64,000 bases of DNA from Rhabditoides inermis (lineage: Eukaryota; Nematoda; Chromadorea; Rhabditida; Rhabditidae), in NCBI GenBank assembly GCA_963966185.1, contig CAWZYM010000395.1, positions 124,001-188,000 of the forward strand, read 5' to 3'. The notes below the pieces were generated by a model. It saw only the letters and a list, made by a program, of their open reading frames with translations, was not told where the DNA came from and did no database searches. Made by a program: the position numbers and the translations under genes. Positions 12,901 through 27,605 of the stretch are shown piece by piece (position 1 is the stretch's first letter; the number at the start of each line of letters is the position of its first letter).

Positions 12901-13121
12901 CGCGTCACACCACACTCACCGAGTGATGGCCAGAAAGGACGACTGAACGAAGAGAGACACCACCAGACATGCAAACTGAATGCGAGCGAAATGACGAATA
13001 TGTAAAATGCATAAATGTAAATCAACTTACTCGAAGAGAAGCGGTAGAAACAATTGAATCAGTTTTATCACACATATTTTACAACAACAATGGCACAAAT
13101 GAATGAGTTGGGATTGAGGCG

Positions 13122-16100
13122 TTATACCTGGCTGACCTGGCTAACCTTCTCGGAGCCCCTCGGATGCACATATGAACCCGTGGAGCCCGCGAGAGACTGC
13201 GCCCCTCGAGCCTTTCTCGCTTGCAGAGCAGCCGGGCCGCGGGAGGAGGACGGAGGAGGACTCACTCTTCCTGCAGACACCCGACCAGACCGGCCCGCCC
13301 ACGAACGAGACATCACTTCCTCGCAGTCCTCCGTCCGAGACCCACCGTCACACTCTGCACAAATGCATGTGGTCATCACACAAGGCACTTACCGTAATAG
13401 AAGTGGTTGAGGTTGTTGGGAGGAAGAGCGATGGAGTTGGGTCTACTGTCCCAGTCGACCGATAGATGGTTGGGAGAGCGAGAGGGACCGGCAGACAGAC
13501 GGGCAGCGTCCAAATCCGCGTTTGTGGGCTGGAACACAATAAAGGGATAAGATGAGAATTAACTCACAAGAGGACTAGGCTTTGCTTTTCCTGTGCGGAG
13601 TGATCGCAACATCGACGGACCCATAGAGACGGACGGGCGTTTAGACACACCCGTAGACGATGCCATCGACTTCTCCAACACAGCGCCTGCATCACAACCA
13701 GCCTCAAAGTCTCCCTCTTTCCCTCCACTCACCGAATTTGCCCGTGTACTCCCTGTCGCTGTCGGATGAGTCGATCGACTTCTCGAACGCCTCGTTCACT
13801 TCTCCCAGAATCACCGGAGGAAACGGACGATCATCCTGTATCCTCACATTATTGTAATTTACCACTCCTATTCATTCACCTGCAACTCTTTCCTCTCTCG
13901 CATCTCTTCCAATTCCTGCAGAAGGTTCGCGAATGACGGACGCTCCGCTGAGTCGAACTTCCAGCACGACAACATCACGCGGTAGCTACAAGACACTGCT
14001 AACACTGCACGCAAACACCACCACTCACATTTCATCCGGACATGCTTTCGGCGCGCCGAGGCACTGTCCTCCAGTCACCAGTTGAACAACGCGCTGGTTG
14101 TCGTTACTCGCATAAGGGATATGTCCAAGGGTGAGCACCTGCAGGAACCAATGCAACATAGAGTCCGCGCACTCACCTCCCAACAAAGCACTCCGAACGC
14201 CCACACGTCGGAGGCGGATGAGAACTCTCCATTGGAAATGCACTCGGGGGCGAGCCATCGCACCGGCAGATTGTCCTCTCCCCGCACTCGGAAGCTGTCC
14301 CCCTCCGCCCCTCCCACCTGACGAGCCATGCCGAAGTCAGCTGAACTGATTGGATCGAGACAGATGTGTGCTGCCTACCTATCTTGGTGACCCTGGGTGT
14401 GTTGAGGGAGATGAGGCAGTTGCGGGCGGCGAGGTCTCGATGCACGTGCCGCAGTTGCTCCAGATACGCCCCTCCCCTGCACACATCGATGAGTATGTTG
14501 AGCAGCTCCCTCAGATGGAGTTTGGATGCAGTCGACTCGGTGGGGCGGCTGGCTCGAAGGAACGAGAGAAGGTCGCCATGCATCAACTCCATCACCAGAA
14601 GGTGCGGCTCCCCGTCCACCACAACTCCCAGGAGAGACACCAGGTTCGGGTGGTCCAGGTTGCTGAAGATGGAATGAGTGAGTAGAAGAAGAAAGAAAGA
14701 GCGGAAGAAGACGACTTACTTCATGAGGACGGCCTCTCGCAGGAACTGCAGTCTCTCATTCTCCGAGTATCCAGACCGGAGTGTCTTCACGGCGACCCGA
14801 GCCTCCTGCTCTCCAAACATGGTCGGAAGATCGCTGGCCGTCCCCTCGAACACCTGAACACAACATTCCTCTTTTCTTACACTTTTTCCCCACCTCTCCG
14901 AACAATCCCTTGCCGAGCCGCTGTCCCAGGACGATCGCATCTCGCTCGATTTGCGGCAGATCTATGAACACGTAAGCAAGAAACATATGTGTAACCCACT
15001 CTTGATCTCGTGTTTGAGATAGTCGGCGCTCTGAGATGCGAGTGTGTTCATCTTCTCCAGTGTGATCATCTTGTCATCTACACGACGCTGCTTCTGTCGA
15101 GACAGCGACGCACGACGCATGCGAACTTGAGAGGATACATTATAGATAAGGAATGGAGAGAAGACTTATACCTATACACAGTAGTAGAACCAGCAGTAGA
15201 AGCACTCCGAAAATTGCCAGCGCAGTGATGATCCAACCGCTGTCACTATCTGAAAATGGCGGTACATCCTATTTCATACTGTCACTCACCCTGCTTGCCC
15301 GTCTCCTCCCCTTCGTCTCCTGCCTCGCTGTCTGCACTGGTGGTGTACGGTCCGAACCCCTCCTGGTTGGCGGCCCTCACTCGGAACTCTGCCCCGCTCC
15401 CGTCCGGCTGCTGCTGCGCCTTCGGAGGACGCCACCACATCTTCCAGCTGTCCAGCCCCCTCTCAGAGATCTCCCACTCTGACGACGCGTTCTGACGGAA
15501 CTGAAACACGAGATCGAAATGTGCAAGAAATGAATCATACCTCTACGGCATAGCTAGTGATGGGGCTTCCTCCGTCAGATAGAGGCGGTTTCCATTCCAC
15601 TAGGAGACCGTGTTCGTCCCGTCTGGTCGACACAGAGACAGGAGCAGTCGGCACACCGGCTGAAATTCTCGCTTATTATCATCGAGGTTCCCTTTCACAC
15701 CTTTAGTCCTGGTTTGCTGACTGGCTTGCAGGTAGTCTTCCTTGTAGCTGAATGAACGACCCTCGTATGTGTATGACCCTGAACAAATCATAAATAAGGA
15801 ATATTACAAAATGACATTACCGTTGTACACAGCGACAAAACGATAATCGTAGCTTGTGGCAGATAATAGTCCCTGAAATTCGATCCAGCCTCTTTCTCAT
15901 CTCCGTTGTCTAACCTGTATTTGGACAGCCACGCTTTTGAGCTGAGCCCCATCGAAGGACGCGTTGGCAGGCGCTCGCCACTCGGAATCACCTCCAGACT
16001 GAAACACAGAGCATTCCTACTTTCCTTCTCCTTCTGCACCCACCTCCTTATACTGCACTCCCACCACGCCGGGCAGTTGTTCTGGCTGCAGGCTGTTCCA

Positions 16101-19100
16101 CCGCAGCAGCACCGACGCGCCCGTCACGTTGTCCGGCCGCAAGGTTCCGGCGACGTCGAGAGTCTTGGCGGTCGCCTCGCTGCTCACTGCCTCCCCGTCT
16201 TCCGCGAACTGCTCCGAGGCGTGCGAATCGTGCACAGCTATCACCTAAAACCCCTATAGAACTCCCTCTTCCATCGTTCACTCACCCAGAACTTATACTG
16301 CGTTCCCGGTCGGAGGTTGCCGATGCGCACTCGACAAGGCTCCGCCACACAGTGAGCTGCGTCGGCGGAGGAGGCGGAGAATCCACCCTCCGTCCACGGC
16401 TGAAAGACGTCTGTCTGATGTCAATGCTGCAACTCTTCAACTTACCGAAACAGCGATCTGCGACGGTGTGGAAAGAGCAGACGCTTGCTGTGTGATTCTA
16501 TAGCTGATCTCTTTGATTGGAGCGTTGAGTGTCTCCGGCAGTGTCCAGTAGAGGTGCACAGTGTCGGGAGAGATGGGAAAGGCCTGTGGGCGGCGAGGGG
16601 CAGACGGGTACCCGTATCCAGTCCTGCACAATTACAACCTTCCTTGACTTGATTTATGATGGATACCTGAACTGTTTTGGGGCTGACAGACCAGTAGAGG
16701 GCACGTAACGGTTTAGCCACGCCACTTGTACGTCGTATCTATGAAGTGAGTTATATTTCAAATCATTCGTTCGGAACTCACTCTGTTTCTTTGTCCAATA
16801 TCCCGTTCTCCACGTGAATCAGTTCCGAAAAAGATCGGATGTGTTTCACCTGAAAACATTGTTCTCCTCTTATCATGTAGATAGACATACCTTGTCGGTT
16901 CCCTTCCGCGTGAAGTACACTTCATAGTGTGTCTGTGGCAGAGAGACGTCGCCACAAGAGGAGGGCGACGGCGGACGGACCACCTCCACTACCGAACCAG
17001 TCCTATTAGATATTAGATATTAGATTGAGGTAATCAAGAACCACTTCAATCCACCCACCTTCCCTCGTTGCGCACATTGAAGTCGATATCATTTGATGCT
17101 GGTAGAGAGAAACACGAACGATCTAGAAATGGAATCATAGGCAGTTGAAGGTTTTAGACAGAAAGAGAAACGTGCCTGGATAGGGCTGACTACTGTGACT
17201 GACTGCGAGCAGCTGTCGAACGGGGGGATTGTGTAGTTGAATGGGAAACACACCCGACTCGCGACCGTAAATCCACATCTAGATTGTCAATGTCTCTTCC
17301 ATCTTTCATCTCCACTCACCTCCGAACTGGTGACGAACACGAACAGTTTGTCGGCGATGGAAAAGGCGGACATCTGTTTGAGTCCCTTCTCTCCGAACTT
17401 GCTCCACTCGATGCGCACCTCCTCGCACCGACTTGTCTCCACGTCTATCACTATCAGACCATTCCACGTGAGAGCGTAGATGTGAGGGGAGATGGCTCTG
17501 TTCCATGCAAACCGACTCATCATCCACGTCACAGTCTGACTTGCCAGGCACGGAACAGACAGAGCCAGGTTCGCCTCTCGGCCTTGCACCAGGTTCAGCG
17601 AGAACAGCGACCCGTTGCGAGTGAGCAGGTATGCAGTGCTGAAACGAAGTTACAGCTGTATTATTTACATGTTTTCTCAGCTCACTTCTTGAATGGATCA
17701 AATGTGAGTTGCTTGGCGTCGGATGCGCCGGCAGAGAGCTGTATGAGTCTGCGTGGAGTGAGGACGGAAGTGGATAGGAAGGGGTCGAGAGGAAGCTGCA
17801 TCAGCCATGTGCCTGCAGAGGGGTGAAAGGGAGAAGGGGCGAATTGGACTCACCCGATACGAACAGCAGTCGGTTGCCCACCCAGTCACTCGTCATTGCC
17901 TCTATCCGAGACACATCTCCGCCAATCGACACCTGACAAACCGTCAATCGATAGTTCGATTAGTGATTACCCACCTTGTGCACAATCTTTCCTATATCAT
18001 TTGTGTCTATCTGGACTAACAGAGGCTGCAGCTGCTCGGGCTCCTGAATTAATTTCATTAATACGGGATAAATAATATAAAATACCTTTCTCACAGCGAA
18101 CAAGTCATTTTCGATAGACGCGATCGCTTCGTATTCCATCTTCTCACTGCTGGCCGCGAGCTGTCTCCTCCTTCTCTTCTCTTCGAATGTCTCTCTTCTC
18201 CTTCTCCCTTCTCCACTTCTCCTCCTCCTCCTCTTCATACTCTCCGCAACTCCTCCGTTCTTTGACAGATTGGTGATGGCAATAAGTGCATTGGTAGAAT
18301 CAATGGCAAACAGTCGAACAAGCGGCTTGAGCTCTGGAAAAAAACATGAGAACAATAAAGAACAGTGCACGTACCACTGCTGTCAATGGAAAGAGGAGTC
18401 GAGAAATCTCCCACATTGCCCGGTTCATTCGCTGCCGCAACGGAACACGTCATCTACAATTACCATGAGAAATTCTGTTTTTGATCAAACTCAAACACCT
18501 CACCTTTCCACTTTTGACTTGCACAGTGTAGTGTTGGACAGTGCTGGCGACTGCGCCCCCGCTCGCGCCGCCAGATTCCGACGAACAGTTCACTACGTAC
18601 TGGAAACAGTTCTTGTGAATAAAGGAATGGTCTGTGTTTACCTGGTAAGGCATTCCGTTCCACTCGGCGGGCGCCTGCCAGAAGAATGAGATGATGGCCC
18701 GCGCCCCGTCGACCGTCTTCTGTTGGGTGGCGTAGATGCTGGTCTGGGTGGGAGCAGACGGAGGCTTGACTGGAGCCACCAGACCCGTGCGGTTCTCCCA
18801 CACCCACGTCCACGCTGTCACGCCTGCAAGAAGAAGTGAGAGTGGACGAGGAAGAGGTGGTACCGTCTACTCGCACGTCGAATCTCTCTCCACTCTTCCA
18901 CTGCTGGATGACCGACGAGGGGAGGGATATGGAGGGCTGGAGGGAGAGGAACACTGACGATTCGCCAGATGCGAATGAATCGCGGAACAGAGATATCTGA
19001 ATGAAGAACATGAACAATTGAGAAAAACAGTAGACACACCTTGTACAATACGTGTCCTTGTGGCAGGGCTGGGTCGATCTGCCATGTGAGCTCTCCCTTC

Positions 19101-22072
19101 CTCTTCTCACCCAACTGGATCGACGGCAACAACGACACTCTAAGCTTCCACATACACGTGTTTCTTTCTTTTCCCTACTTGTTGGCGTCTCTCTGTCCTC
19201 CCATCTGCAGTATCCCCTGCATGCCTCCCTTTCCATGCTGGTTCAGGTCCTTGAGCTTCCGATCCAGCGACCCCGTATCTCCCTTCTTTGATACGTACAA
19301 CAACTTCTCATTGGTCAACACCAGCTGGCGAAGTCTGAAAACGAGAAACTCTATCGTGCGTTTATTTCGTACTCACTCAGGCAGTCCGTCTCCCTCGGGT
19401 GCGGCTTCCCTCTCTGCGAGCAGACTGGGCTCCCGCTGCTCCTGGTTTAGAGACCACAGCTGCAGACGAGAGTCCGGAAGGCGGAGAAGAAAGAGGATCT
19501 GGAAGAATATGGCGAACCGACAGCTAATGTACTCACCTCTCCACTCGCGTCATCCGATGCCAGTCCCGCAACCTCTCCACACGAGGGAAGGTCACCAGGA
19601 GGACAGGTGTAGATTCTGCAAATGATTACCATGTTTTTTTTTCTCTCCAATAAACGAGCAAGGAAACTCACAAATGATCAAAGGAAGAAGTGAGTCGACT
19701 GCTCACGATCTGATATGCCGAAGCCATCACGAGAATTGATCTGAACAATTTCAGTAGAATTGAGCTGAAAAAAGTAATTTTGAAATTATGGTTCAACCTT
19801 GATGGCAAAATAGCAAGATGATTCAATTGCAGAAAAGAAAGGAAGTCGGATCGATTGCCATCCGAAGAGACACGGCTCACAGGGATCTGGAAACAAATGA
19901 TGATTTCGACAAGATGGATTGGACCTGACCTGTTTGTGGTTGGCAGTGTAGACGGTCTTCGTTGTGTTATCATACACGAATACACCATCGCCGTCGAATT
20001 GCAGAGAGGACACTGCAGTCTTTTGCACCACCTCTCCTCCTCCTCTCTCCTTACCTGTCTCGTCCATTTCCATCTCGTTTCCAAGCAAGTCGAATGCAAT
20101 CACCGTGTCGCCCATTCGCTGCACGTACACCACAGGAGTCTCTAAACAAAGGCTTGATCCCTTTCTCCCCCCCCCTCTCTCACCCACCTGGCAGGTCTAT
20201 GAACGCGGTGTCGGTAGTGTTGCTGTCGGCGCTGCAGATGGAGTGCCAGCATGCCCGCACTGTCACGCGATACTCTGCCCCAGCACGAACTGGCACCGTC
20301 TGCCACCACATACAACACACCACCGAAGAACACCCACCATTCTCGTCGCATCAGTGTGTTCATTGACGGTGACCGAGCCGTCCTCTCCCAGCACTCGCAC
20401 CTCGTAGCGGAGAGAACGCCATGCACCGGGAGCTGGAAGGGAGTTGAGATCACAGGAATGGGTACTCATTCACCTTGGTACTCTGCCCTCTCGGACGGTG
20501 TCCACTCGATGAGTGCTCGTCCAATGCCACTGCGAGCAGTCACTCTTTCAGGACGTGGAAGAGCGGGCAGAGGAGGCGGGTCCGACAGAACACATAGGTC
20601 CACCAGAGAGGAAGGAACGAATGAGGGCCATCTCAAAGAAGAAAGAATGATATGGACAACGTATACCACCCACCTTTGTCTATCTCCCCCTGTGACTGCC
20701 TGACTGAACACACAGTCCTCTCCCACACTCTCCTCGTCCTTCCCACTACCACTACCATCCGCTTCGACTGGCAGCAGAGAGTCACACTTGGCCTGAACAA
20801 TAGTCAGATACAGTGAATTGGTTCGTTCACTCACGTGTATAGTATGTATGACTCCGTCGACGACCCTCAGTCTCCTCACAGTTCCTCCTCCTCCCGCACC
20901 CCCCTTCTCCTCTCCATCCACACTGTGCTCACTCAACACGCGCACCTCACCCGACGCCAGGTTGCGCGACAGGATTGTACCTGTACAACGTTAAATAACT
21001 TACTATCAATAGATTTGAATCAATCATGATCAACACTACCATTTTCAACAGCAGCCAGCAGCTGGAATCCGTCCAGGTCGACGTCGATAGCAGTCGCCGA
21101 CGCGAGTTCTGAAGACGACAGTGGATTCTGTGAGTTGAACATACCCTTGATCTCGTTGAGTGTCTCGAACGTGTACTTGTTGGTTGCGTTGTGTGGGAAG
21201 AGCTCCGATTGGTATACCTCGGACGATGTCGTGAGATAGTAGATGAATCTACGAAACATTTACTCCAGAAATAAGTGTGTGGACTAACCCGTTCCACCCA
21301 TCGACGGCAATCTGTGTGGGAGTGTGGAGAGGATCCGCGACCAGTCGCACACACGCTGCTTGTCTGGTTGAGGGCGCGGGCGAGGTTGGTGCTTCTGCAA
21401 CCACTCTCCACTCTTACCTCCTTTCTATTTCTCACCTGTGGTCGACGCCTCTGCCGTACTCGTTTCCACACTTTCCACCGCCACTTCCTCTGTCTCAGTG
21501 AGTGAACAGCGCAGAATGCCGCTTCCTTGCAACACACAGTACACTGCGTTCTGCATTGGCTCTGAACAAGTTCAAAGATAATATGTACTAAAACGACAAC
21601 GTTACCATAGACCATGTGTGATATGTGTTGTTCGGGCTGGGCGGGTCGAAGGATCCGAGACGCGAGTGGAGACGGTGCGAGGGACTGGAAGAAGTAGAAG
21701 GAGGAGGAAACGGTGACCAACCTCCGTGTCGTTGTCGGTGTTGACGAGCCATATCGCGCCTCCCTCACTCGCAGCCAAGAACACGTGCTCGGACACGGCC
21801 GCCACAGCTGTAACTCCCTCCATAACTGTCTGATATTCAATCAGAATCAGAATCAGAAGCAGAAATATTTATCTCGAATCAAATAGCACATTACAATTAT
21901 GCAAATTACGGCAAGGTCCGGAGATATTCAATCACCCACCTGATATGGTCTCTCCCTCGGCTCCCTCGATGGGAATGACAGTGCCCTCTCCTATGTGTCT
22001 TCCCTCTTCCAACACCACATGTGTGCCATTCGAGTGAACGAACGAGTGCGGGTGCGCCACGTCCGCTGAAAC

Positions 22073-22123
<51 letters not shown>

Positions 22124-24014
22124 CGCCCTACAGCACTTGTTCGATCACTCACCATGCAGTGCGGGTTGTCCGATGAGTTCGATCGAGTCCTCCGCAGTCT
22201 TGTCCTCTCGTGACACATCCGTCACACTCACTCGACACGCCGACGCCGGCAGAGCACCCACCACACCACATCTACACCACAACATAACCAACGAAGAACG
22301 GATTGGTTTACCGTTTATCCGTGTCCGCTGTCGTTATTGCAGTGCCATCGAGAGCCGTCAGCTGCACTCGGAATTTGGCAGACTGAAATACTTTTTTTCA
22401 ATTTGAAATATTACGAAACGTACCTCTCCGTGGTTGCTCTTCCAACAAACGGCGACACGATCGCGACCGATAGAAAGGTGGTGGGTGATCTGAAGGAGCT
22501 CGGAGTAGAAGATAAAGATAAAACAGAACAAACCTTGACACTAGGTGGTAGCAGGTCGGAGGAGAGCTGGTAGCTGACAGCTCGGGAGACGAGAACAGAA
22601 CCACGCCACGACAACGCCAGACGGACCTGAAAGACATGGGATACATAAGGAAGGAATACTCGGCATACCTCGATGTGAGCTGCCGGCTCGAGTGGCACTT
22701 GTACAGTGGCGACTAGGCTGGCGTTTCTGAATGGGCCGGGAGGGAGGGCAGTCCACCGCCATCCACGGGCCTCCCGGGACGACGGACGAGACTGCGCCAT
22801 CCACACTACGTCTGCCGCTGCGATCTGGAAAGAGGTGTGGAATGCGAGACACTGACCCACCTCCTGCAGCTGAGTCGCCTGCGTGTCCGGAAACTGCCAC
22901 GAAAGGTTCACTCCTCAAATACCCACGTCAACGAGTTCAATTACAATCACAAATACTAAATTACAAGGTAATCATTTTCCGAGCACTGACCAGCCTCGTT
23001 GGCGTCAACAGTGACGGACGCGGTGAGCAGCATATCTGCAAGAGGATCAGTCCAACCGTTGCCTGCACCCACCCTGTATCTGTGTGAGCAGTGCGTGTTG
23101 TACAGCGTGGCATCCCTGTGTGCAGCTCGCCTCCGACACTCCTTCCTCCGCACACCGCACCCCGCACGTCGACAGAGGCTCGTCCAGGTCCCGGCAGCCG
23201 ATGTGACACTGCTTCCGCGGTTACTTCTACTCGTCCATATCACTCACTGATTTGATCCTACACGCGTAGTCGCATTGTGTGAGTTCTTGTTCAGACCACG
23301 AGAATTCTGCTCGTGCTAGAGGAAATGCCTGCAATAACATCATATATCCTCTCATAATTTGCCACTCCATGTGTGTGTGCTCATAGTTTCATGGAACTGC
23401 TGTTCGAATTGATTATCGCTGTATCCTGTATAATCGAGTAGGCGAAAGAACCGTTCGAACTCGCGAGATAGCGATCGGTGAATAGCACACCACTTATACC
23501 CGTCTCTCTCTCTCTTCTCTCTCTCTCTCAACTCTTCTCGCTGCACCACATGCAGTAATGTAATAAACGCAATAGCTGTGAATCGATCTCCTTCACACTC
23601 ATCCTCCCATAACAGGAGATAGCGGTCACATATTCCGAATATCCACTTATCCGCTGATAGCCGCGGCCAGAATTCCTTCTCCATTTCAATTCGATGACCT
23701 TTCCGTGTCTCTCTTTCTCTTCCCTTTCCCAATCTCTCATCTTTGTCCAAATTGGAACCGCTCGCTTCTTCCATACTCACTCTAGCAAAGACACACCAAT
23801 AATCATAAATTAACCCTGCAAAAAGTGCGGGAAACTGTCATGGAAACTACTGCATTCAAAGACTGACGGGAAATGAAGTGCAAGAGCAACTCACAATGTT
23901 CCTATCTGCACAATTGTCCTGACAAGTCTTGAGAGAAGATGAAAACACAGTGGAAAGCACAATAGGTAAGGATAGTGTAACTAGTATTAACAATATAATA
24001 GGAGATTCCTTCAT
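13122..24014 (-). CDS. ROS1: ROS1/sevenless-type receptor tyrosine kinase
   Basis: Large single-pass receptor tyrosine kinase; family members are human ROS1, fly sevenless and C. elegans ROL-3. Exon 1 (24014-23895) encodes a signal peptide ([20 protein letters not shown]). A Cys-rich segment follows ([29 protein letters not shown], about 23.1-23.3 kb). The ectodomain alternates fibronectin III domains with three beta-propeller regions (about 22.2-20.9, 20.1-19.3 and 18.4-17.3 kb), then further FN3 domains to 15.3 kb. The transmembrane helix is [20 protein letters not shown] (about 15.17-15.24 kb). Kinase motifs are present: [28 protein letters not shown] and [12 protein letters not shown]. 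The activation loop has DSFR where ROS1 has DYYR. A Ser-rich cytoplasmic tail runs to 13122. A 142-codon open stretch at 23352-23780 between exons 1 and 2 may be an extra exon or chance. Exon count is high and I did not fix every edge. Confidence 0.9.
14291..14296 (-). other. activation-loop Ser-Phe in place of Tyr-Tyr
   Basis: Codons AGC TTC on the minus strand. They align with the paired activation-loop tyrosines of ROS1 and insulin-receptor-class kinases (context [16 protein letters not shown] against NDYYRKRGEGLLPVRW). Confidence 0.75.
22077..22127. repeat. (CT)n microsatellite
   Basis: CT repeat inside an intron of the ROS1-like gene (GA on the transcribed strand). Confidence 0.95.
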
Positions 24015-24665
24015 CGGACCATGGGTAGAGTGGTGGACTGTCGGGGGCGGGCGAGCGAGCGCGCACGGTCACCCACCCACTCTCTCTCTCTCTCTCTTCT
24101 TTCTCTCTCTCCTTTCTCTCACCTGGCACCCCCTATCCTACAACACAACACCTATCAACAATACTTGCATCCTTGGTGTTGGGATAGATTTATACAAAAC
24201 AACTCTCGGGGTACTGTACATACAATACATAGAGCAAGCCGGCTAATCTACATGTGATAGGAGTACTTCGTATGGTAGAACAGTAGAAACAAAGTGCGGA
24301 GGGGATACTGGCCCAGGGAAGTCGAAGTGGTCAACTGGCCCTAGGGAACATCAACATACATGACATGATGCGATTACATATAGCTTATCTACTACCGCGG
24401 ATAATACTTCACAAAGTCATTATTACAATATTAACAAATTTACAAGAAGTGTGCGCGGGGTATGTGATTCCGAGTGAGAGAGCAGCTTCTCAGTTGCTGA
24501 AATGAAAAGGTTAAATGCTATAAATAAAAAGTATGCATCAACATAGCATGTTCTAGCTGGGTACATATATAGCATGTGCACGGGAGATACTAAAGGTAGC
24601 AAGCCGTTGCTGCTAACACACAGCACAGATCGACTACCACATACTGGGAGAAGCATTCGGAGGGT
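24015..24665. other. spacer between ROS1-like and lifeguard genes
   Basis: Contains a CT tract around 24081-24120 upstream of the ROS1-like signal-peptide exon and the presumed 3' UTR of the lifeguard gene. No coding exon was recognised. Confidence 0.5.
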
Positions 24666-27561
24666 TTAGTTCCGGCTGGAACAGTCCATTAGTGAGAGGG
24701 ACGAGAGGGGAGAGACTCACTTGTTGCTGCCGCCGCCGAAGAGGGAAAGCAGCATCCAGAACACGTAGACAATGTCGAGGAAGAGTTGGATGGCCGCGAA
24801 GATGTGGTCTTCCGGAGACACAGAGTACTTGCGCCCGCCCATGATCATCTAAATCAACCATGTACCACTTTGTATTCCCGTGTCCCTATCCCTAACCCCC
24901 AAACTCACCTGGACGTCGATGGCCAGGTAGACCATGAACAGGAGAGCAGCCAGTCCGGCGTAGACAGTGTAGAGGAAGCGAACCTGCAGAAGGAGGGATA
25001 GACGAGGCATCGAGGGACGCGCATACCTTGAAGAAGATGGTCGAGATCATGGCAACCATACCGAATGCGAACAGCACCATCGAGGCGATGAACATGAAGC
25101 CCATCATGCTGAAAGAGAAGGCGGTGAGCTGGAGGAGAGAGAGAGAGAGAGAGTAGAGAAAAAAGGTGACTCACTTGGTGAGGTCGTATTTGGTCTGACT
25201 AGCGAATATGATGATGCTACCGCAGCACACGACACAGATGATGAGACACAGCAGCACAGACTCGACGTTGTGGTGCAGGGTGATCATCATCGTCAGGTAG
25301 CCAGTCGCCAGCGTCTGCAACACAATCACGTCATCTCTCCCCCTGCAATGCAAACCCCTTTTCCAACTCACAAAGATGCCGGTCATGATGAGATTCATGG
25401 GGAACGAGCGGCGGACACTCTCGCAGCAGATGAGCACAAGGTAGACGACCATGAACGTTCCGTACGAGACCCAGTACATGACGGAGTTGCGGGCGACGAA
25501 CAGCTTCGTGTCATGGTTGAAGAACGGGATAGCAGTCATGATAGCCACGACAGTCAGCTGAAACGGGAGAGATGAGACCTTGCACCCCTCTCCTTCCTTG
25601 CTCACCATGATGGTGACGAGAGCGAACACCTTGCGGATGAATCCCTGCCGGATGGTGCGGTCGTTGAAGGCGAACGCATACTTATCACCCTGCAATAACC
25701 ACGTATACTTCTGTTCTGTCTACTTGAACCTTACCTCTCCTCCCTCAAGATCAGCATTTTGATGCATCGGACGCGGCATCATCGGAGGCGGCACGAATGC
25801 TGAATGAACTCAACTCTTAAGACTCGTTGTCGTTTGCGTTGTCGAACAATGTCGCAATATTCATTTTTCAATCACATCCCTCCCGCTTAAATGTGATGAA
25901 AGAGTTAGTGAGTAAAGAAGGATTTTCGCGTAGTTATCTCCTGGAGCTCGCTACACACACTCATCTCTTTATCATACTAAGAAAAAACATGTTCGTCTTG
26001 ATCCGCTGCCCCCTCATTGCCATGACAACCAAACAATCGACTCCCTAACAACACCTACGTGAAACTCGTGGCCACTCATATCCCTTACAGTAACTCCTAA
26101 TTGCAATTGCAAAATCCCGCTGCAACGACGACATATTGACAGGACAATCATGTGGCAAACGTGACCCGATACAAACGCTTGTTCTTGCTCACCAGTCTGG
26201 GGGTACTGCTGTTGCTGTCCTCCCTGCTGCCATCCGGCCGGCGGCGGCTGCTGGTTCTGGTACGGGTTGCCGTACTGGGGATTGTACCCCGGCTGCTGCT
26301 GAGACATGTCTGTGCCTGCAACAAAGAACAACATGTACACAGCCATCAACCAGCAATCATTAATACGGAAAAAAACCACTACGAGATAACAAATATGAAA
26401 ACGCGCGTGGGTGTGCGCATGAAGCAATGAGTGTTGACAACTCATAAGCATTGAGATTCGCTTTATATGCCATACAATAAAGTGAGAGAAGGGTTTGCGT
26501 ATGAGATTATGGCACGGATCGAGTAAAATACGCGTTGCCAGCGGAAGTACACTCGATATTACATGAAAAGCGAATAAAGTTTTTTTCTTTTTCAATACGT
26601 ATCAAAAAAGACGGATAAAATTTCCTGAGGAGAGAAAGAGAAAGGAAACATTGCGAGGGGGCAATCGATATATGGGCAGGGAGGAGAATGTATTCAGCTA
26701 TCCCTTCTCCTTCAGCTAAGAGTCGAATATGGTGCTTAGCTTTAGGCTGGGGAGGGTGAGAGGAGGAGGGGCATGTGAGCACGGGCGCACGGGCAACGAT
26801 TTCGCAATCAAGCCAGCAAGTGCCAGGAGAGAACGATGACGCACGATTAGTATCGAAAATGCGGGAAGTTTGGCACGTCAGAAAGAAAAGATCTATTTTT
26901 AGATGATGAACTATACAAGACATCCAAATGCTTGCTGCTACGCTTGCTGCTATTCATAAATGTAAAGTTGATGTTGTGAGCATGATGGAAGATAGAGAGC
27001 CGACAAATCGGCGATAGACAGACGACCGCGACAGTACAAACAAGACCGCTCGCTCGTGAGTGCATTCACAATAGCCCTATCAAAAAAAAACATGACTCAT
27101 TGGTTTATATCACCTGACCCATTATCACAATAGCTATAGCAGCAGTCACATGCGACCAAAACAAGATATACTAAATATGAAAACTTGTTTAAAAACAATT
27201 TCTGCATACTATATGATGCAATACAAGTAACGAAATATGACTGCAGTGACACATGACGTGATATGCGGTAGTTGCAACACATAGTGTTGTTATTCCCGGC
27301 AGGGCAAGCAATCGATGCTTGCCCGATGAAAAAAGAGCCGCCGTCGTCGTCGATAACAACGCAAATAGTGCATTTCATCAAATGGAAATACTTTGACAAG
27401 AACATATTACATATGTGATGTGGTGATATTGAACCGGACATCAATATGAGCTTAAACTTCGAATCACGCGAAGAGTGTTCAAAACGTAGATTTTTAAACC
27501 AAGAAGCGATAGCTAGACGAGATTGTTAGAGAAACTAGCAGAACGTGGGGACAATTGTGTG

Positions 27562-27605
<44 letters not shown>

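Noticed and set aside
23352..23780. 142-codon minus-strand frame as an independent gene
   Set aside because: It lies between the signal-peptide exon and exon 2 of the ROS1-like gene; no family match. Kept only as a possible extra exon.
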